From assembly GCA_964403785.1 (NCBI GenBank), contig CAYOHM010000006.1, forward strand, positions 1-38,472: 38,472 nt of DNA. Direction: 5' to 3'. The notes under the pieces were generated by a model. It had not been told where the DNA came from. It worked only from the letters and a program-made list of their open reading frames with translations, and searched no databases. Positions 1-9,099 of the stretch are shown here, in pieces. Made by a program: the position numbers and the translations under genes. Source of the DNA: MGBC120314 sp964403785. Lineage in GTDB: Bacteria; Bacillota; Clostridia; Lachnospirales; Lachnospiraceae. Within the stretch, counting starts at the first letter, position 1. Every line of letters starts with the position of its first letter.

Positions 1-39
1 TTGCACATACGAAACAATAAAGTTTTTCTCCTAATGCAT

Positions 40-98
40 TTGCTTTACTCCCAAAATGCGGGTATAATTGGGAGAAAGAAATAAGCCTTGGGAGAAAG
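40..98 (+). promoter_or_regulatory. Promoter and putative operator of the Fic gene
   Basis: A sigma-A-like promoter is visible: TTGCTT (40-45), a 17-base spacer and TATAAT (63-68). Repeats surround it. CTCCCAA (48-54) lies in the spacer. Its inverted copy TTGGGAG (68-74) overlaps the end of the -10, and a direct copy TTGGGAGAAAG recurs at 88-98, exactly 20 bases after the one at 68-78. The last copy also supplies part of the ribosome binding site (AAAGGA, 95-100). The arrangement looks like a repressor operator. The C-terminal winged helix of the Fic protein is the obvious candidate binder, but that is inference. Confidence 0.6.
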
Positions 99-107
99 GA
101 TGATAAT

Positions 108-1166
108 GTGAAAATTTTTGATTATTCTAAATTGGCAGATAGAACATGGGATAATGAAATTGTGTCTTATCTTACGCAAATTCATGAATTTAAAGGAAAA
201 CAGGAATTATATATCAGACAAAAACCGGTAGAACTGGATCGGCTTGTGGAGATAGCAAAAGTTCAAAGTACCGAGGCATCCAATAGAATAGAAGGAATCG
301 TAACGACCAGTGCCCGTCTTAAGCAGCTTGTTGAAAATAAGACAACGCCGAGGAATCGAGACGAAAAAGAAATTTTGGGCTATAGAAATGCATTGAATAT
401 TGTCCACGAAAGTCACGAGCACATAGCTGTTTCACCTAATTATATTTTACAGTTACATGGCGAGCTGCTCAAATATACTGCATTTTCGTATGGAGGAAAG
501 TTCAAAACGACGGCGAATGAGATAGCGAAAACATTACCGGACGGAACGAAGGAAGTTATCTTTTCACCATTAGAACCTTATGAAACACCGGATGCGGTAA
601 GGTCTTTGTGTGAGGCATATAGAAATGAGTTGGACAAAGGAATTGTTGATCCATTGATTCTTATTCCGTGTTTTATATTGGATTTCCTCTGCATACATCC
701 GTTTAATGACGGAAATGGCAGAATGAGTCGTCTGTTAACATTATTGCTCCTATATAAAAATGGATATATGGTAGGTCAGTATATCAGTATAGAAAAGGCT
801 ATTGCGGATACAAAGGAAAGTTATTATGATGCACTGGCTTCCTCAGATCAAGGGTGGCATACGGATGAAAACGATCCGAAAGACTTTATTAAGTATATGC
901 TTGGGGTTATTCTGTCATGTTACAGAGAATTTGAAAATCGTGTTGGTTTTGCTGGGCAGGCAGGAGCGAAAAGTACCTCATACGATATTGTAAAGCAGTA
1001 TGCTAATTCGATAATAGGTACATTTACTAAACAGGATGCTTTGGCAGGATGCCCGACACTTGGAAGCTCGTCGGTAGAAGCGGCATTGAAAAAGCTCGTT
1101 AATGAAGGCGTGATTGAAAGGCTCGGCTCAGGGCGAAAAACACATTATGTAAGGAAAAATGAGTAA
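108..1166 (+). CDS. Fic family protein (class II, autoinhibited) with C-terminal winged helix
   Basis: Fic enzymes transfer AMP or a related group from a nucleotide to a target protein hydroxyl. The complete catalytic motif HPFNDGNGRMSR is at residues 197-208. An N-terminal Fic_N-like region carries SNRIEG (58-63), which fits the inhibitory-helix motif (S/T)xxxE(G/N). The protein is therefore predicted to be a class II Fic that holds its own inhibitor, and no separate antitoxin gene is needed or seen. The last ~65 residues look like a winged helix-turn-helix, suggesting DNA binding or autoregulation. The start is GTG, placed by AAAGGA seven bases upstream. Length (352 aa) is typical. The target is unknown. 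Confidence 0.9.
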   Translation: MKIFDYSKLADRTWDNEIVSYLTQIHEFKGKQELYIRQKPVELDRLVEIAKVQSTEASNRIEGIVTTSARLKQLVENKTTPRNRDEKEILGYRNALNIVHESHEHIAVSPNYILQLHGELLKYTAFSYGGKFKTTANEIAKTLPDGTKEVIFSPLEPYETPDAVRSLCEAYRNELDKGIVDPLILIPCFILDFLCIHPFNDGNGRMSRLLTLLLLYKNGYMVGQYISIEKAIADTKESYYDALASSDQGWHTDENDPKDFIKYMLGVILSCYREFENRVGFAGQAGAKSTSYDIVKQYANSIIGTFTKQDALAGCPTLGSSSVEAALKKLVNEGVIERLGSGRKTHYVRKNE

Positions 1167-1221
1167 GTACACGAAAAGTTATAAAAAAATTCGCACTAAA
1201 CCGGAAAGGCAAGGATAAAAA

Positions 1222-1944
1222 ATGCTTAAAATCGAGAATCTTACTAAGACGTACAGCAATCAGGTAAAGGCTGTAAATGACATAAGCTTTGAAGTAAAGG
1301 ACGGGGAGATAGCCGGCTTTATAGGACTTAATGGCGCAGGCAAAACCACAACCATTAAGATGATGACGGGAATTTTAAAGCCGGATAGCGGAAGCATACT
1401 GATTAATGAATATGATATTGCCAAACAGCCGCTTGCTGCCAAGCAGGTTGTGGGATACATAGCTGACAATCCTGATATGTTTTTAAGACTAAAGGGAATT
1501 GAATTCCTTAATTTGATTTCAGACATATATAAGGTTTCATTGACGGAGCGTACTGAGAGAATCAGGCGCTTTGCACAAAGATTCGGTCTTGAGGATGTTT
1601 TGGATAAGCCGATGCAAAGCTATTCCCACGGAATGAGACAGAAAATGATGGTTACGGCGGCGCTTGTGCACAATCCGTCCGTTTGGATTCTTGATGAACC
1701 GCTGACGGGACTTGACCCGAAGTCGGCGTTTGAACTCAAAAGCATGATGAAGGAGCATGCGGCTGCCGGAAACTCGGTGCTGTTTTCGACGCATGTGCTG
1801 GAGGTGGCTGAAAAGCTTTGCGATAAAGTAATAGTTATAAATCATGGAAGTCTTTTGTTCTTTGGTACACTTGATGAGCTTAAAGAAAAATACCATAATG
1901 AGGAGCTCGAGAAAATATTTTTGGAGATGACAGCCGATGAATAG
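1222..1944 (+). CDS. ABC transporter ATP-binding protein
   Basis: This is the nucleotide-binding subunit of a two-gene ABC exporter, 240 aa. Walker A is GLNGAGKTT near residues 38-46, the signature is YSHGMRQK (a variant of LSGGQ), Walker B is VWILDEP, and the H-loop is in STHVLEVAEKLCD. It resembles ATPases of YxlF/CcmA/BcrA type that pair with a separate permease. It overlaps the permease gene by eight bases, so the two are translationally coupled. An AAGGA site lies about six bases upstream of the ATG. The substrate cannot be read from the sequence; drug, lipid or peptide export are all possible. Confidence 0.92.
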   Translation: MLKIENLTKTYSNQVKAVNDISFEVKDGEIAGFIGLNGAGKTTTIKMMTGILKPDSGSILINEYDIAKQPLAAKQVVGYIADNPDMFLRLKGIEFLNLISDIYKVSLTERTERIRRFAQRFGLEDVLDKPMQSYSHGMRQKMMVTAALVHNPSVWILDEPLTGLDPKSAFELKSMMKEHAAAGNSVLFSTHVLEVAEKLCDKVIVINHGSLLFFGTLDELKEKYHNEELEKIFLEMTADE

Positions 1945-3604
1945 TTATATTACACTAACCAAAACCTTTATTGCATCCGTGTCCATGAGTAAGCCGCAGG
2001 ATAGGAAACGCAAAGTAATGATGATTATCCTGTCACTGTTTTGTGTTTTTGGTGTACTTATACCCATATCAGTCCTGATGGGGTTTATTGTAAAGCTGAT
2101 TACGGATTCGCTTATTGCGCTGGGTGGCAGGATAGAAGGAGTACAGCTTATGCTGCAGATAATCACTTTATTTTCGTTTGTATTCGGATTTAATGTGATA
2201 TTCAATGAATATTATTTTTCAAATGATATCGAATATCTTCTTCCGTGGCCGCTAAAGGCAAGCCAGATTATTGCTGCTAAATTTACGGCGTCGGTATTCA
2301 ATGAGAACATAATGCAGTGTATTCTGGTTATTAGCTGTATTGCAGGCTATGGTATTTCAGCAAAATTACCGGCAGCGGGCTGGCTTTTGTCAATCATAGG
2401 CGTGCTGACTCTTCCGGTTCTTCCTATGGCATACTGCGGCATAATCTGTATCCTTATTATGGCGGTCAGCCGCAAAATCAGGAGCAGGGAGCTGGTACAA
2501 AGGCTGACGCTTATTGTTATAATGGCACTTTTGCTTGTATTTGTGCTGTCGCTGGGTGTTTTGCAGAATTTTGACATAGACAGCTTTGCACTTAACCTTG
2601 CAGGAGGAAAACAGACATTTTATAACACAATGAACTATATATTTCCGAATGTCACACTTTATGTACGGGCATTTGCAAATGAGGATGCCTTTGCGCTTGT
2701 TTTGTATCTCTTAATAAATGTAATTGCGATTGCAGTAATGCTTTTGCTGGCAGACGGATTGTATTTTGACGGTGTTGCACAGATTACATCTGCATCGGAC
2801 TGCAAAAAGAAAATTCCGCTTGATGCGCAGCTTTCAAAGCTCAGGGTACATTCTGCCGCTTATTCCTACTTTATGAAGGAGGTCAGAATACTTCTGAGAA
2901 CGCCTGTATTTCTTACAAATTGTGTTATGGTAAATTATATCTGGCCCGTATTTGTATATGCAATGTATAAGCTTCAAAAAAGTGTGCTTACGTTGGCAGA
3001 TATCAGTGCTATGTATATGGATAACAATTTTACGGTGCGTGTACTTTTTATTACGGGAATAATTGCAGTTTCAATGATTATTTCAGCAATGAACAGCATA
3101 AGCTCCGGTGCAATTTCAAGGGAGGGCAAGCATTTTGCGTTTATGAAGTACATACCGGTTTCATATATGGTCCAGTGGAATGTAAAGGCGGTTGTCGGCA
3201 TAATATTCCCGCTTTCCGGTGTGCTTATATACTTTCTTCCGTTCTGCGTGGTGCTTGATATTCCGCTGGGACACATTGCGTTATATACCGTGATTTGTAT
3301 ACTTTCGGTGACCTTTGTTTCTTACGCGGGAATTTACATTGATTCAATTCAGCCCAAGCTTATCTGGGATGATGAAATGAGTGCATTAAGGGAAAATTAC
3401 AATACGTTTTTTGCAATGGGAATTGTTATTATGGCTGCGGGAGTTCTTTGTGTAAGTGCAGCATTGATATATAAATTTTTGGGAAGGTCGGTGTATAGAA
3501 CCTCATTTATTTTAATATTGGTGCTTATGCTTTTAAATATATTTGTTGCGGTAAAGACAATGCAGAATGCACAGGCAAATATCAGCGGACAGGAGGAATG
3601 CTGA
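1937..3604 (+). CDS. ABC transporter permease, large multi-spanning membrane protein
   Basis: This 555-aa protein is very hydrophobic, with roughly 12 candidate membrane segments. The first is around residues 28-58, with clusters through 65-270 and 325-550. It starts inside the end of the ATPase gene, so it is the partner permease of that exporter. It resembles the large 'putative ABC exporter' permeases of Firmicutes more than the short ABC-2 type. No substrate-specific motif is recognisable. It ends 34 bases before the convergent HTH gene. The gap contains a short inverted repeat (ATACCG/CGGTAT) without a clear T-tract, so termination here is uncertain. Confidence 0.85.
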   Translation: MNSYITLTKTFIASVSMSKPQDRKRKVMMIILSLFCVFGVLIPISVLMGFIVKLITDSLIALGGRIEGVQLMLQIITLFSFVFGFNVIFNEYYFSNDIEYLLPWPLKASQIIAAKFTASVFNENIMQCILVISCIAGYGISAKLPAAGWLLSIIGVLTLPVLPMAYCGIICILIMAVSRKIRSRELVQRLTLIVIMALLLVFVLSLGVLQNFDIDSFALNLAGGKQTFYNTMNYIFPNVTLYVRAFANEDAFALVLYLLINVIAIAVMLLLADGLYFDGVAQITSASDCKKKIPLDAQLSKLRVHSAAYSYFMKEVRILLRTPVFLTNCVMVNYIWPVFVYAMYKLQKSVLTLADISAMYMDNNFTVRVLFITGIIAVSMIISAMNSISSGAISREGKHFAFMKYIPVSYMVQWNVKAVVGIIFPLSGVLIYFLPFCVVLDIPLGHIALYTVICILSVTFVSYAGIYIDSIQPKLIWDDEMSALRENYNTFFAMGIVIMAAGVLCVSAALIYKFLGRSVYRTSFILILVLMLLNIFVAVKTMQNAQANISGQEEC

Positions 3605-3638
3605 TACCGGCTTACGCTTTGTGCGGTATAAGCAGATA

Positions 3639-5180
3639 TCAGTCCTCAAGTTCATTTATGATATGCCGTATTTTAGATATTATTTTTCTCCTTGTCGAAA
3701 GGTTATATGCGGCAAAGCCTGTGTTGTCAACAATTCTGTTCAGATGCTCGTTCAGCGCGTTTATAAGTTCAAACTGCACAAATTCAAACAGTGCTATCGG
3801 GCTGACCGTTCTGGCGAGAAGTGCGGATACATTTTCATTGACAATGAAGGTATCTTCGTCCTCCTCATTAAAAGGAATCGGAATGAAATGATAATTATCA
3901 TAGTTATTAAGCAGATGCAGGATGTTCTTAAGGTGGATTACATATGTCTGCGGTGTGTAATAAATTACCTTATCATTGTCAAGTCCAGGGAAAAGAAGCG
4001 GAACCCTTCCCTCACGTACCTGGGAGGCGGTTGCAAGCGGACAAATGTCGGTTGATATATGATTTTTGTATTTGTCCTCATAGCTGATATCAAATTCCTG
4101 GATATATGAAAGCATACTTTTCCTGAAGTCATCATTTACCGGTATATATTCGTAAAGCTGTTTTAGCGGCAGACTCTCAATGGAGAGGGTACGGCCTTTT
4201 TGGATGCGGTTGCAGTTAGGACCATTTATATTCATATTTCTTTTGAAACATTCCATTATTGATGCAATATCAATGTGGGTTATAAAAGCAGGCTTGCAAA
4301 ACGCTAAGTAATCGTTAAAGGTCTGCATATATGGGCTGATAATCTTCGGGTCAAAGAAAAGGTGGGTAATATGCGTTGTCATACTGTTCCAGACAGAGGT
4401 GGAGTACATGGCAATCTTATCAGGAATTACAAAAATTGTCTGCCTGAATAAATAATCGCGCACTCTGGGGTAATAAAATACATCAATGTTTCCGGTAAGG
4501 TAGCTTGGTATCCATCGACCCAGTATTGAGTAAAAATCGGGGGAGGACACCGGCGGAAGTATATGGCAGATTTTCCAGCCCTTTGCCATAATCCTGCGGC
4601 GGTATTCGCTGGTTCTCTGTGCCACCTGTATATCGTAGGCGTACCATTCAGGGTTTTCATCACAGGTGATATAGATTGTTGAGGGCTCTTCAAGCGACAG
4701 AGTATATTCGTAAAAATCACACAGTGCCTTTAATTTTCCTTCATTACCGATATATATTTCATTCTGGCGGCTGCCTGTTTGGTCAGCAAAGTACAAGGCA
4801 GAGGAAATGGTTTTATTTTCTGCGTTATCCTCCGGCTTATCAATGCTCCTGCCAAAATCCTGAAGTGAATTGGAGTAATCGGCAGTTCCGCACATCCAGT
4901 TATACAGAAGCTTTGGCATATCCTGCGCCTGAAAGGAGGTGTTAAGCTTTGGAAATTCAAGAGCCTCCGAAAGCTGCTGAAGCTGCATATTGGAGCCTAT
5001 ATGGTCGGCAAAATATTGTGCCATTTTTTGAACGTGACTTTTGTTTCTCGGAATACCACGCCTGCCGGTACGGATAAGGCTTATCATTGACGGGTCCACA
5101 TCTATTGCGTTTGCCAGAGTAAGATTATTCGTGTTGGTGATATCCATAAGAAAAATTAATTTTTCCCTAAAAGTGTTCAT
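3639..5180 (-). CDS. HTH (XRE-like) domain protein with large unassigned C-terminal part
   Basis: The N-terminus (about residues 1-60) reads as a helix-turn-helix of lambda-repressor/XRE type: a LANAIDVDPSMISLIRTGRRG segment with the usual spacing of small and polar residues. The remaining ~450 residues match no family I can name. They are soluble, mixed alpha/beta in composition and without membrane segments. The start is the ATG at 5180, preceded by GGAG; an upstream in-frame TTG at 5210 would lie at or before the transcription start and is unlikely. The gene is divergent from the agmatine genes with 145 bases between starts, so control of those genes is possible but unproven. A stand-alone sensor regulator is the alternative. 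Confidence 0.75.
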   Translation of the reverse strand: MNTFREKLIFLMDITNTNNLTLANAIDVDPSMISLIRTGRRGIPRNKSHVQKMAQYFADHIGSNMQLQQLSEALEFPKLNTSFQAQDMPKLLYNWMCGTADYSNSLQDFGRSIDKPEDNAENKTISSALYFADQTGSRQNEIYIGNEGKLKALCDFYEYTLSLEEPSTIYITCDENPEWYAYDIQVAQRTSEYRRRIMAKGWKICHILPPVSSPDFYSILGRWIPSYLTGNIDVFYYPRVRDYLFRQTIFVIPDKIAMYSTSVWNSMTTHITHLFFDPKIISPYMQTFNDYLAFCKPAFITHIDIASIMECFKRNMNINGPNCNRIQKGRTLSIESLPLKQLYEYIPVNDDFRKSMLSYIQEFDISYEDKYKNHISTDICPLATASQVREGRVPLLFPGLDNDKVIYYTPQTYVIHLKNILHLLNNYDNYHFIPIPFNEEDEDTFIVNENVSALLARTVSPIALFEFVQFELINALNEHLNRIVDNTGFAAYNLSTRRKIISKIRHIINELED

Positions 5181-5212
5181 TATTATCTCCGAGGTTAATC
5201 TGTTTTGCAATA

Positions 5213-5241
5213 ATTATAATAAATAAATACATTATTTTCAA
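5213..5241 (-). promoter_or_regulatory. Promoter of the HTH gene
   Basis: On the minus strand TTGAAA (5241-5236) and TATAAT (5218-5213) are separated by 17 bases. The start site would fall near 5206, giving a leader of about 25 bases before the ATG at 5180. Confidence 0.65.
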
Positions 5242-5250
5242 CATTGCATA

Positions 5251-5279
5251 TGGAAATCCGTCTGAAAAAATTATATAAT
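5251..5279 (+). promoter_or_regulatory. Possible promoter of the agmatine genes
   Basis: A perfect TATAAT (5274-5279) is preceded 17 bases upstream by TGGAAA (5251-5256), a weak -35 with four of six matches. It lies in the divergent region about 45 bases before the aguA start. The poor -35 is what one expects of an activated promoter, but it could be a chance AT-rich match. Confidence 0.4.
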
Positions 5280-5325
5280 TATATCCGTGAATTTTTGCAA
5301 ATATTAAAATAATTGGAGAAAATAA

Positions 5326-6417
5326 ATGCGGATTCTTGATTCGATGCCGTCGGATGACGGTTTTTATATGCCGGCGGAATTTTCTAAACATAGAGGCTGC
5401 ATAATGATTTGGCCTGAAAGAGCAGATTCATGGCAGTTTGGCGGATTTGCCGCACAGAAGGCATTTGCCGCTGTTGCAGCAGCAATTGCACAATCCGAGA
5501 AGGTTACGGTTTTTACGAGCTTTGAACAGTATGATACGGCAAGAAGACTGCTCCCGGAGGATGTAAGGGTGGTTGAAATGTCATCGGATGATTCATGGGC
5601 AAGGGACGTTGCACCTACATTTGTAAAGAACAAAAACGGAGAGCTTCGCGGCATTGACTGGGGCTTTAATGCCTGGGGAGGACTGGTTGACGGTCTGTAT
5701 TTTCCTTGGGATAAGGACAATAAAATGGCAAGAAAAATATGTGACCTGATGGATACAGATGTATATAACCGGAGGAGCTTTATTTTTGAGGGCGGTTCCG
5801 TTCATGTTGATGGTGAAGGTACTGCGATGGTAACACGAAGCTGTCTTTTGAGCAAGGGCCGCAACAGCGATATGACGCAGTCTGAGATAGAAGAACAGCT
5901 TAAGAAAAGTTTGGGCGTAAGCAAGGTGCTCTGGCTTCCGTTTGGAATCTACAAGGATGAAACAAATGAGCATGTGGATAATATCTGTGCATTTGTAAGA
6001 CCCGGTGAGGTGGTGCTTGCCTATACTGATGATGAGCAGGACCCGCAGTATGCTATGTCCAAAGCTGATTTTGATTATCTTGAGGGAGAAACTGACGCGG
6101 CAGGACGCAGGATAATCGTACATAAGCTGTATCTGCCAAAACCGGTCTGTATGAAGAAGGAAGAATGTGACGGACTTGCATTTTTTGACGGAGAGCCTAC
6201 AAGAACCGAGGGTGAACGGCTGGCAGCGTCCTATGTTAATTTTTATATATCAAACGGGGCAATAATTATGCCTGCATTTGGTGATGATATGGATAAAGCG
6301 GCTGCGGATAAGCTGGCATCACTTTTTACTGACAGGGAGATTATCCAGATTTATGCAAGGGATATTTTAATCGGCGGGGGCAATATCCACTGTATTACAC
6401 AGCAGATTCCACAGTGA
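5326..6417 (+). CDS. aguA: Agmatine deiminase
   Basis: It hydrolyses agmatine to N-carbamoylputrescine and ammonia, the first step of the agmatine route to putrescine. The 363-aa length is typical of the peptidyl-arginine-deiminase-like agmatine deiminases. Visible motifs are the N-terminal MPAEFSKHRGCIMIWPER, SSDDSWARDVAPTF, IFEGGSVHVDGEGT, and the C-terminal GGGNIHCITQQ with catalytic Cys356. GGAG lies upstream of the ATG. The next gene follows after 26 bases and encodes the enzyme for the next step. No arginine decarboxylase is in the window, so agmatine may come from elsewhere in the genome or from outside the cell. Confidence 0.95.
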   Translation: MRILDSMPSDDGFYMPAEFSKHRGCIMIWPERADSWQFGGFAAQKAFAAVAAAIAQSEKVTVFTSFEQYDTARRLLPEDVRVVEMSSDDSWARDVAPTFVKNKNGELRGIDWGFNAWGGLVDGLYFPWDKDNKMARKICDLMDTDVYNRRSFIFEGGSVHVDGEGTAMVTRSCLLSKGRNSDMTQSEIEEQLKKSLGVSKVLWLPFGIYKDETNEHVDNICAFVRPGEVVLAYTDDEQDPQYAMSKADFDYLEGETDAAGRRIIVHKLYLPKPVCMKKEECDGLAFFDGEPTRTEGERLAASYVNFYISNGAIIMPAFGDDMDKAAADKLASLFTDREIIQIYARDILIGGGNIHCITQQIPQ

Positions 6418-6443
6418 CACCGAAGGCCGGATAAGGAGAAGTT

Positions 6444-7319
6444 ATGAGAAATGTAAAAGTGGCAGCAGTTCAGATGCAGTGTACTGCTGATAAATGGATT
6501 AATATAAAGAATGCAGAAGAAATGGTCAGAGAGGCGGCAAAGGACGGAGCAAAGATAATTCTCCTTCCCGAGCTTTTTGAAAACCTGTATTTTTGTCAGG
6601 AAAGAAGATACAGCTATTATGAGCTTGCACAGAGCCTTGATGACAATACTGCGGTAAACCATTTTAAGGAGGTTGCCCGTGAATTATCAGTGGTTATTAT
6701 TGTGAGCTTTTATGAGAGGGATATTAACAGGCTGTATAATACTGCCGCAGTAGTGGATGCCGACGGTCAGGTGCTTGGAATTTACAGAAAAACCCACATT
6801 CCGGATGATCACTTTTATCAGGAAAAGTTCTATTTTAGTCCGGGTGATACGGGTTTTAGGGTATGGAAGACAAAGTATGCTCTAATAGGCGTCGGTATAT
6901 GCTGGGACCAGTGGTTTCCCGAAACTGCAAGAAGTATGGCGCTTATGGGGGCAGAGATTTTATTTTATCCTACGGCAATAGGCTCGGAGCCCATTCTTGA
7001 GTGTGACAGTATGCCTCACTGGCAGAGATGTATGCAGGGACATGCGGCTGCAAATCTTATCCCAGTGGTGGCGGCTAACAGAATCGGACTTGAGGAGGTT
7101 AAGCCCTGTATGGAGAATAACAATCAGCAATCAAGCCTGATGTTCTACGGCTCATCCTTTATAACGGATGAAACCGGACAGGTGCTGCGTCAGGCAGGAC
7201 GGGATACCGGTGAAGTGATAAGCTGTACGCTGGATCTTGATGCAATTGCCCAAAACAGGCTTAGCTGGGGAATTTTCAGGGACAGGCGCCCTGAAATGTA
7301 TGACTTGATTTGTAAGTAG
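6444..7319 (+). CDS. aguB: N-carbamoylputrescine amidase
   Basis: This nitrilase-superfamily amidase hydrolyses N-carbamoylputrescine to putrescine, CO2 and ammonia. The Glu-Lys-Cys triad is visible: E43 in LLPELFE, K116 in YRKTHIPD, and C153 in GICWDQWFPE. The length of 291 aa is normal for the family, and the residues around the cysteine (WDQWFPE) are typical of AguB rather than of beta-ureidopropionase. AAGGAG precedes the ATG. It lies in one unit with aguA, which supports the assignment. The ABC exporter pair begins 34 bases downstream and may be co-transcribed. Confidence 0.94.
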   Translation: MRNVKVAAVQMQCTADKWINIKNAEEMVREAAKDGAKIILLPELFENLYFCQERRYSYYELAQSLDDNTAVNHFKEVARELSVVIIVSFYERDINRLYNTAAVVDADGQVLGIYRKTHIPDDHFYQEKFYFSPGDTGFRVWKTKYALIGVGICWDQWFPETARSMALMGAEILFYPTAIGSEPILECDSMPHWQRCMQGHAAANLIPVVAANRIGLEEVKPCMENNNQQSSLMFYGSSFITDETGQVLRQAGRDTGEVISCTLDLDAIAQNRLSWGIFRDRRPEMYDLICK

Positions 7320-7353
7320 TGCAATATCATATTATTTTAAAGAAGGAAATAAA

Positions 7354-9096
7354 ATGAAAAACTTGTATAAATATTTTCACAATTACAAAAAAGAAAGTAT
7401 AATAGCACCATTATTTAAGATGCTTGAAGCCGCGTTTGAATTGTTTGTACCCCTTGTCATGGCGGATATAATTGATATCGGTATAGCAAATGAGGACACC
7501 TCCTACATAATCGGAAGGGGAGGATTGTTGGTGCTGCTTGCTGTGATAGGACTTGTATGTTCACTTACGGCACAGTATTATTCTGCAAAGGCTGCGGTGG
7601 GCTTTGGAACAGAGCTTAGGGACAGCCTGTTTATCCACATTAATTCATTTTCACATACGGAGCTTGACACAATCGGTACGGCAACGCTTATTAACAGAAT
7701 GACAACGGATATTAATCAGATTCAGAACGGTGTTAATCTTGTACTTAGGCTTTTCCTGCGCTCGCCGTTTATAGTTTTCGGCGCAATGGTGATGGCATTT
7801 ACAATAAACGCGCAGATTGCACTTACATTTGTTGTGGCTATACCGCTTCTTGCAGTTGTTGTATTCGGTGTAATGAAGCTTAGCATCCCAATGTACGCCA
7901 ATGTTCAGAAGCAGCTTGATAAGGTGGTGCTTTCCACCCGTGAAAATTTAAACGGTGCCCGTGTGATAAGAGCCTTCAACCGTCAGCAGGAGGAGAAAGA
8001 GAGCTATTCTGAGAAAAATTCCATGCTGAAGGAATTTCAGATGAAGGTTGGAAATCTTTCGGCACTCATGAATCCTCTGACGTATGTTATTGTTAATTTT
8101 GCAATTGCTGCAATTGTCTGGCAGGGCGGTTATAAAGTAAATGCAGGAGAAATTTCACAGGGTGAGATAGTTGCACTTATCAACTATATGTCACAGATAT
8201 TAGTTGAATTAATCAAGCTTGCTAATCTTATTGTAAATATCACAAAGTCGCTTGCCTGCGCAGAAAGAATTTCGGCGGTATTTGATGTCAAAACCTCCAT
8301 AACGGACAAGGAAAACTGCAAAACTACAGCTTCGGCAGGAAAAGATATAAATCCGCAGACAGCCGTTGTAGAGTTTGAAAATGTGAGTCTTACTTACAAG
8401 GGTGCAGGAGCTGAGTCACTTTCAAATATTTCCTTTAAGGTGATGCCGGGTGAAACAGTGGGTATCATAGGAAGTACCGGCTGCGGCAAGAGCTCGCTTG
8501 TCAGTCTTATCCCAAGGTTTTATGATGCTACTGCAGGCTGTGTTAAAATATACGGCACTGATGTAAGGGACTATGCGGTTTCGGATGTTCGTAATATGGT
8601 TGGTTTTGTACAGCAAAAGGCAGTTCTTTTTAAAGGAACGATACGTGACAATATGAAGTGGGGAAATGAGGATGCCGGTGATGAGGATATCATAAAGGCA
8701 CTTGAAACAGCTCAGGCAAAGGATTTCGTATTTGAAAAGGATGGACTTGATACGATGATAAATCAGGGAGGAAGTAACCTTTCCGGAGGCCAGAAGCAGC
8801 GACTTACGATTGCAAGAGCACTAGTTAAGCATCCTGATATTCTTATACTTGATGACAGCTCGTCAGCGCTTGATTATGCCACTGAATTTAAGCTTAGGAG
8901 TGCCATAAGAAAGGAAACTGACAGTAAGGCATTTTTTATTGTTTCACAGAGAGCCTCAACTGTCAGACATTCGGATAAAATAATTGTACTTGACGATGGC
9001 TTTATGGCTGGCATGGGTACACATGATGAGCTGCTTAAATCCTGCGATGTTTACAAAGAGATTTGTCTGTCGCAGATGTCTGAAAAGGAGGTGTAG
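7354..9096 (+). CDS. Heterodimeric ABC exporter, subunit with degenerate ATP site
   Basis: This is a fused membrane domain (about residues 15-300, six segments) and nucleotide-binding domain (about 335-580). Walker A is STGCGKSS and the signature is a canonical LSGGQ. Two catalytic residues are altered: the Walker B glutamate is Asp (D501, in LILDDSSSALD) and the H-loop histidine is Gln (Q532, in VSQRAST). Such changes mark the non-hydrolysing half of heterodimeric exporters of BmrC/TM287 type. The partner follows three bases after the stop. The substrate is not evident; multidrug or lipid export is usual for the family. Confidence 0.93.
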   Translation: MKNLYKYFHNYKKESIIAPLFKMLEAAFELFVPLVMADIIDIGIANEDTSYIIGRGGLLVLLAVIGLVCSLTAQYYSAKAAVGFGTELRDSLFIHINSFSHTELDTIGTATLINRMTTDINQIQNGVNLVLRLFLRSPFIVFGAMVMAFTINAQIALTFVVAIPLLAVVVFGVMKLSIPMYANVQKQLDKVVLSTRENLNGARVIRAFNRQQEEKESYSEKNSMLKEFQMKVGNLSALMNPLTYVIVNFAIAAIVWQGGYKVNAGEISQGEIVALINYMSQILVELIKLANLIVNITKSLACAERISAVFDVKTSITDKENCKTTASAGKDINPQTAVVEFENVSLTYKGAGAESLSNISFKVMPGETVGIIGSTGCGKSSLVSLIPRFYDATAGCVKIYGTDVRDYAVSDVRNMVGFVQQKAVLFKGTIRDNMKWGNEDAGDEDIIKALETAQAKDFVFEKDGLDTMINQGGSNLSGGQKQRLTIARALVKHPDILILDDSSSALDYATEFKLRSAIRKETDSKAFFIVSQRASTVRHSDKIIVLDDGFMAGMGTHDELLKSCDVYKEICLSQMSEKEV

Positions 9097-9099
9097 GTT

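Noticed and set aside
3567..4055. Plus-strand reading frame of 162 codons antisense to the HTH gene
   Set aside because: It is the opposite strand of a well-supported coding region, has no ribosome binding site or family resemblance and a composition unlike a protein.
5593..6123. Minus-strand reading frame of 176 codons inside aguA
   Set aside because: It is a shadow of the agmatine deiminase gene, whose motifs are complete on the plus strand.
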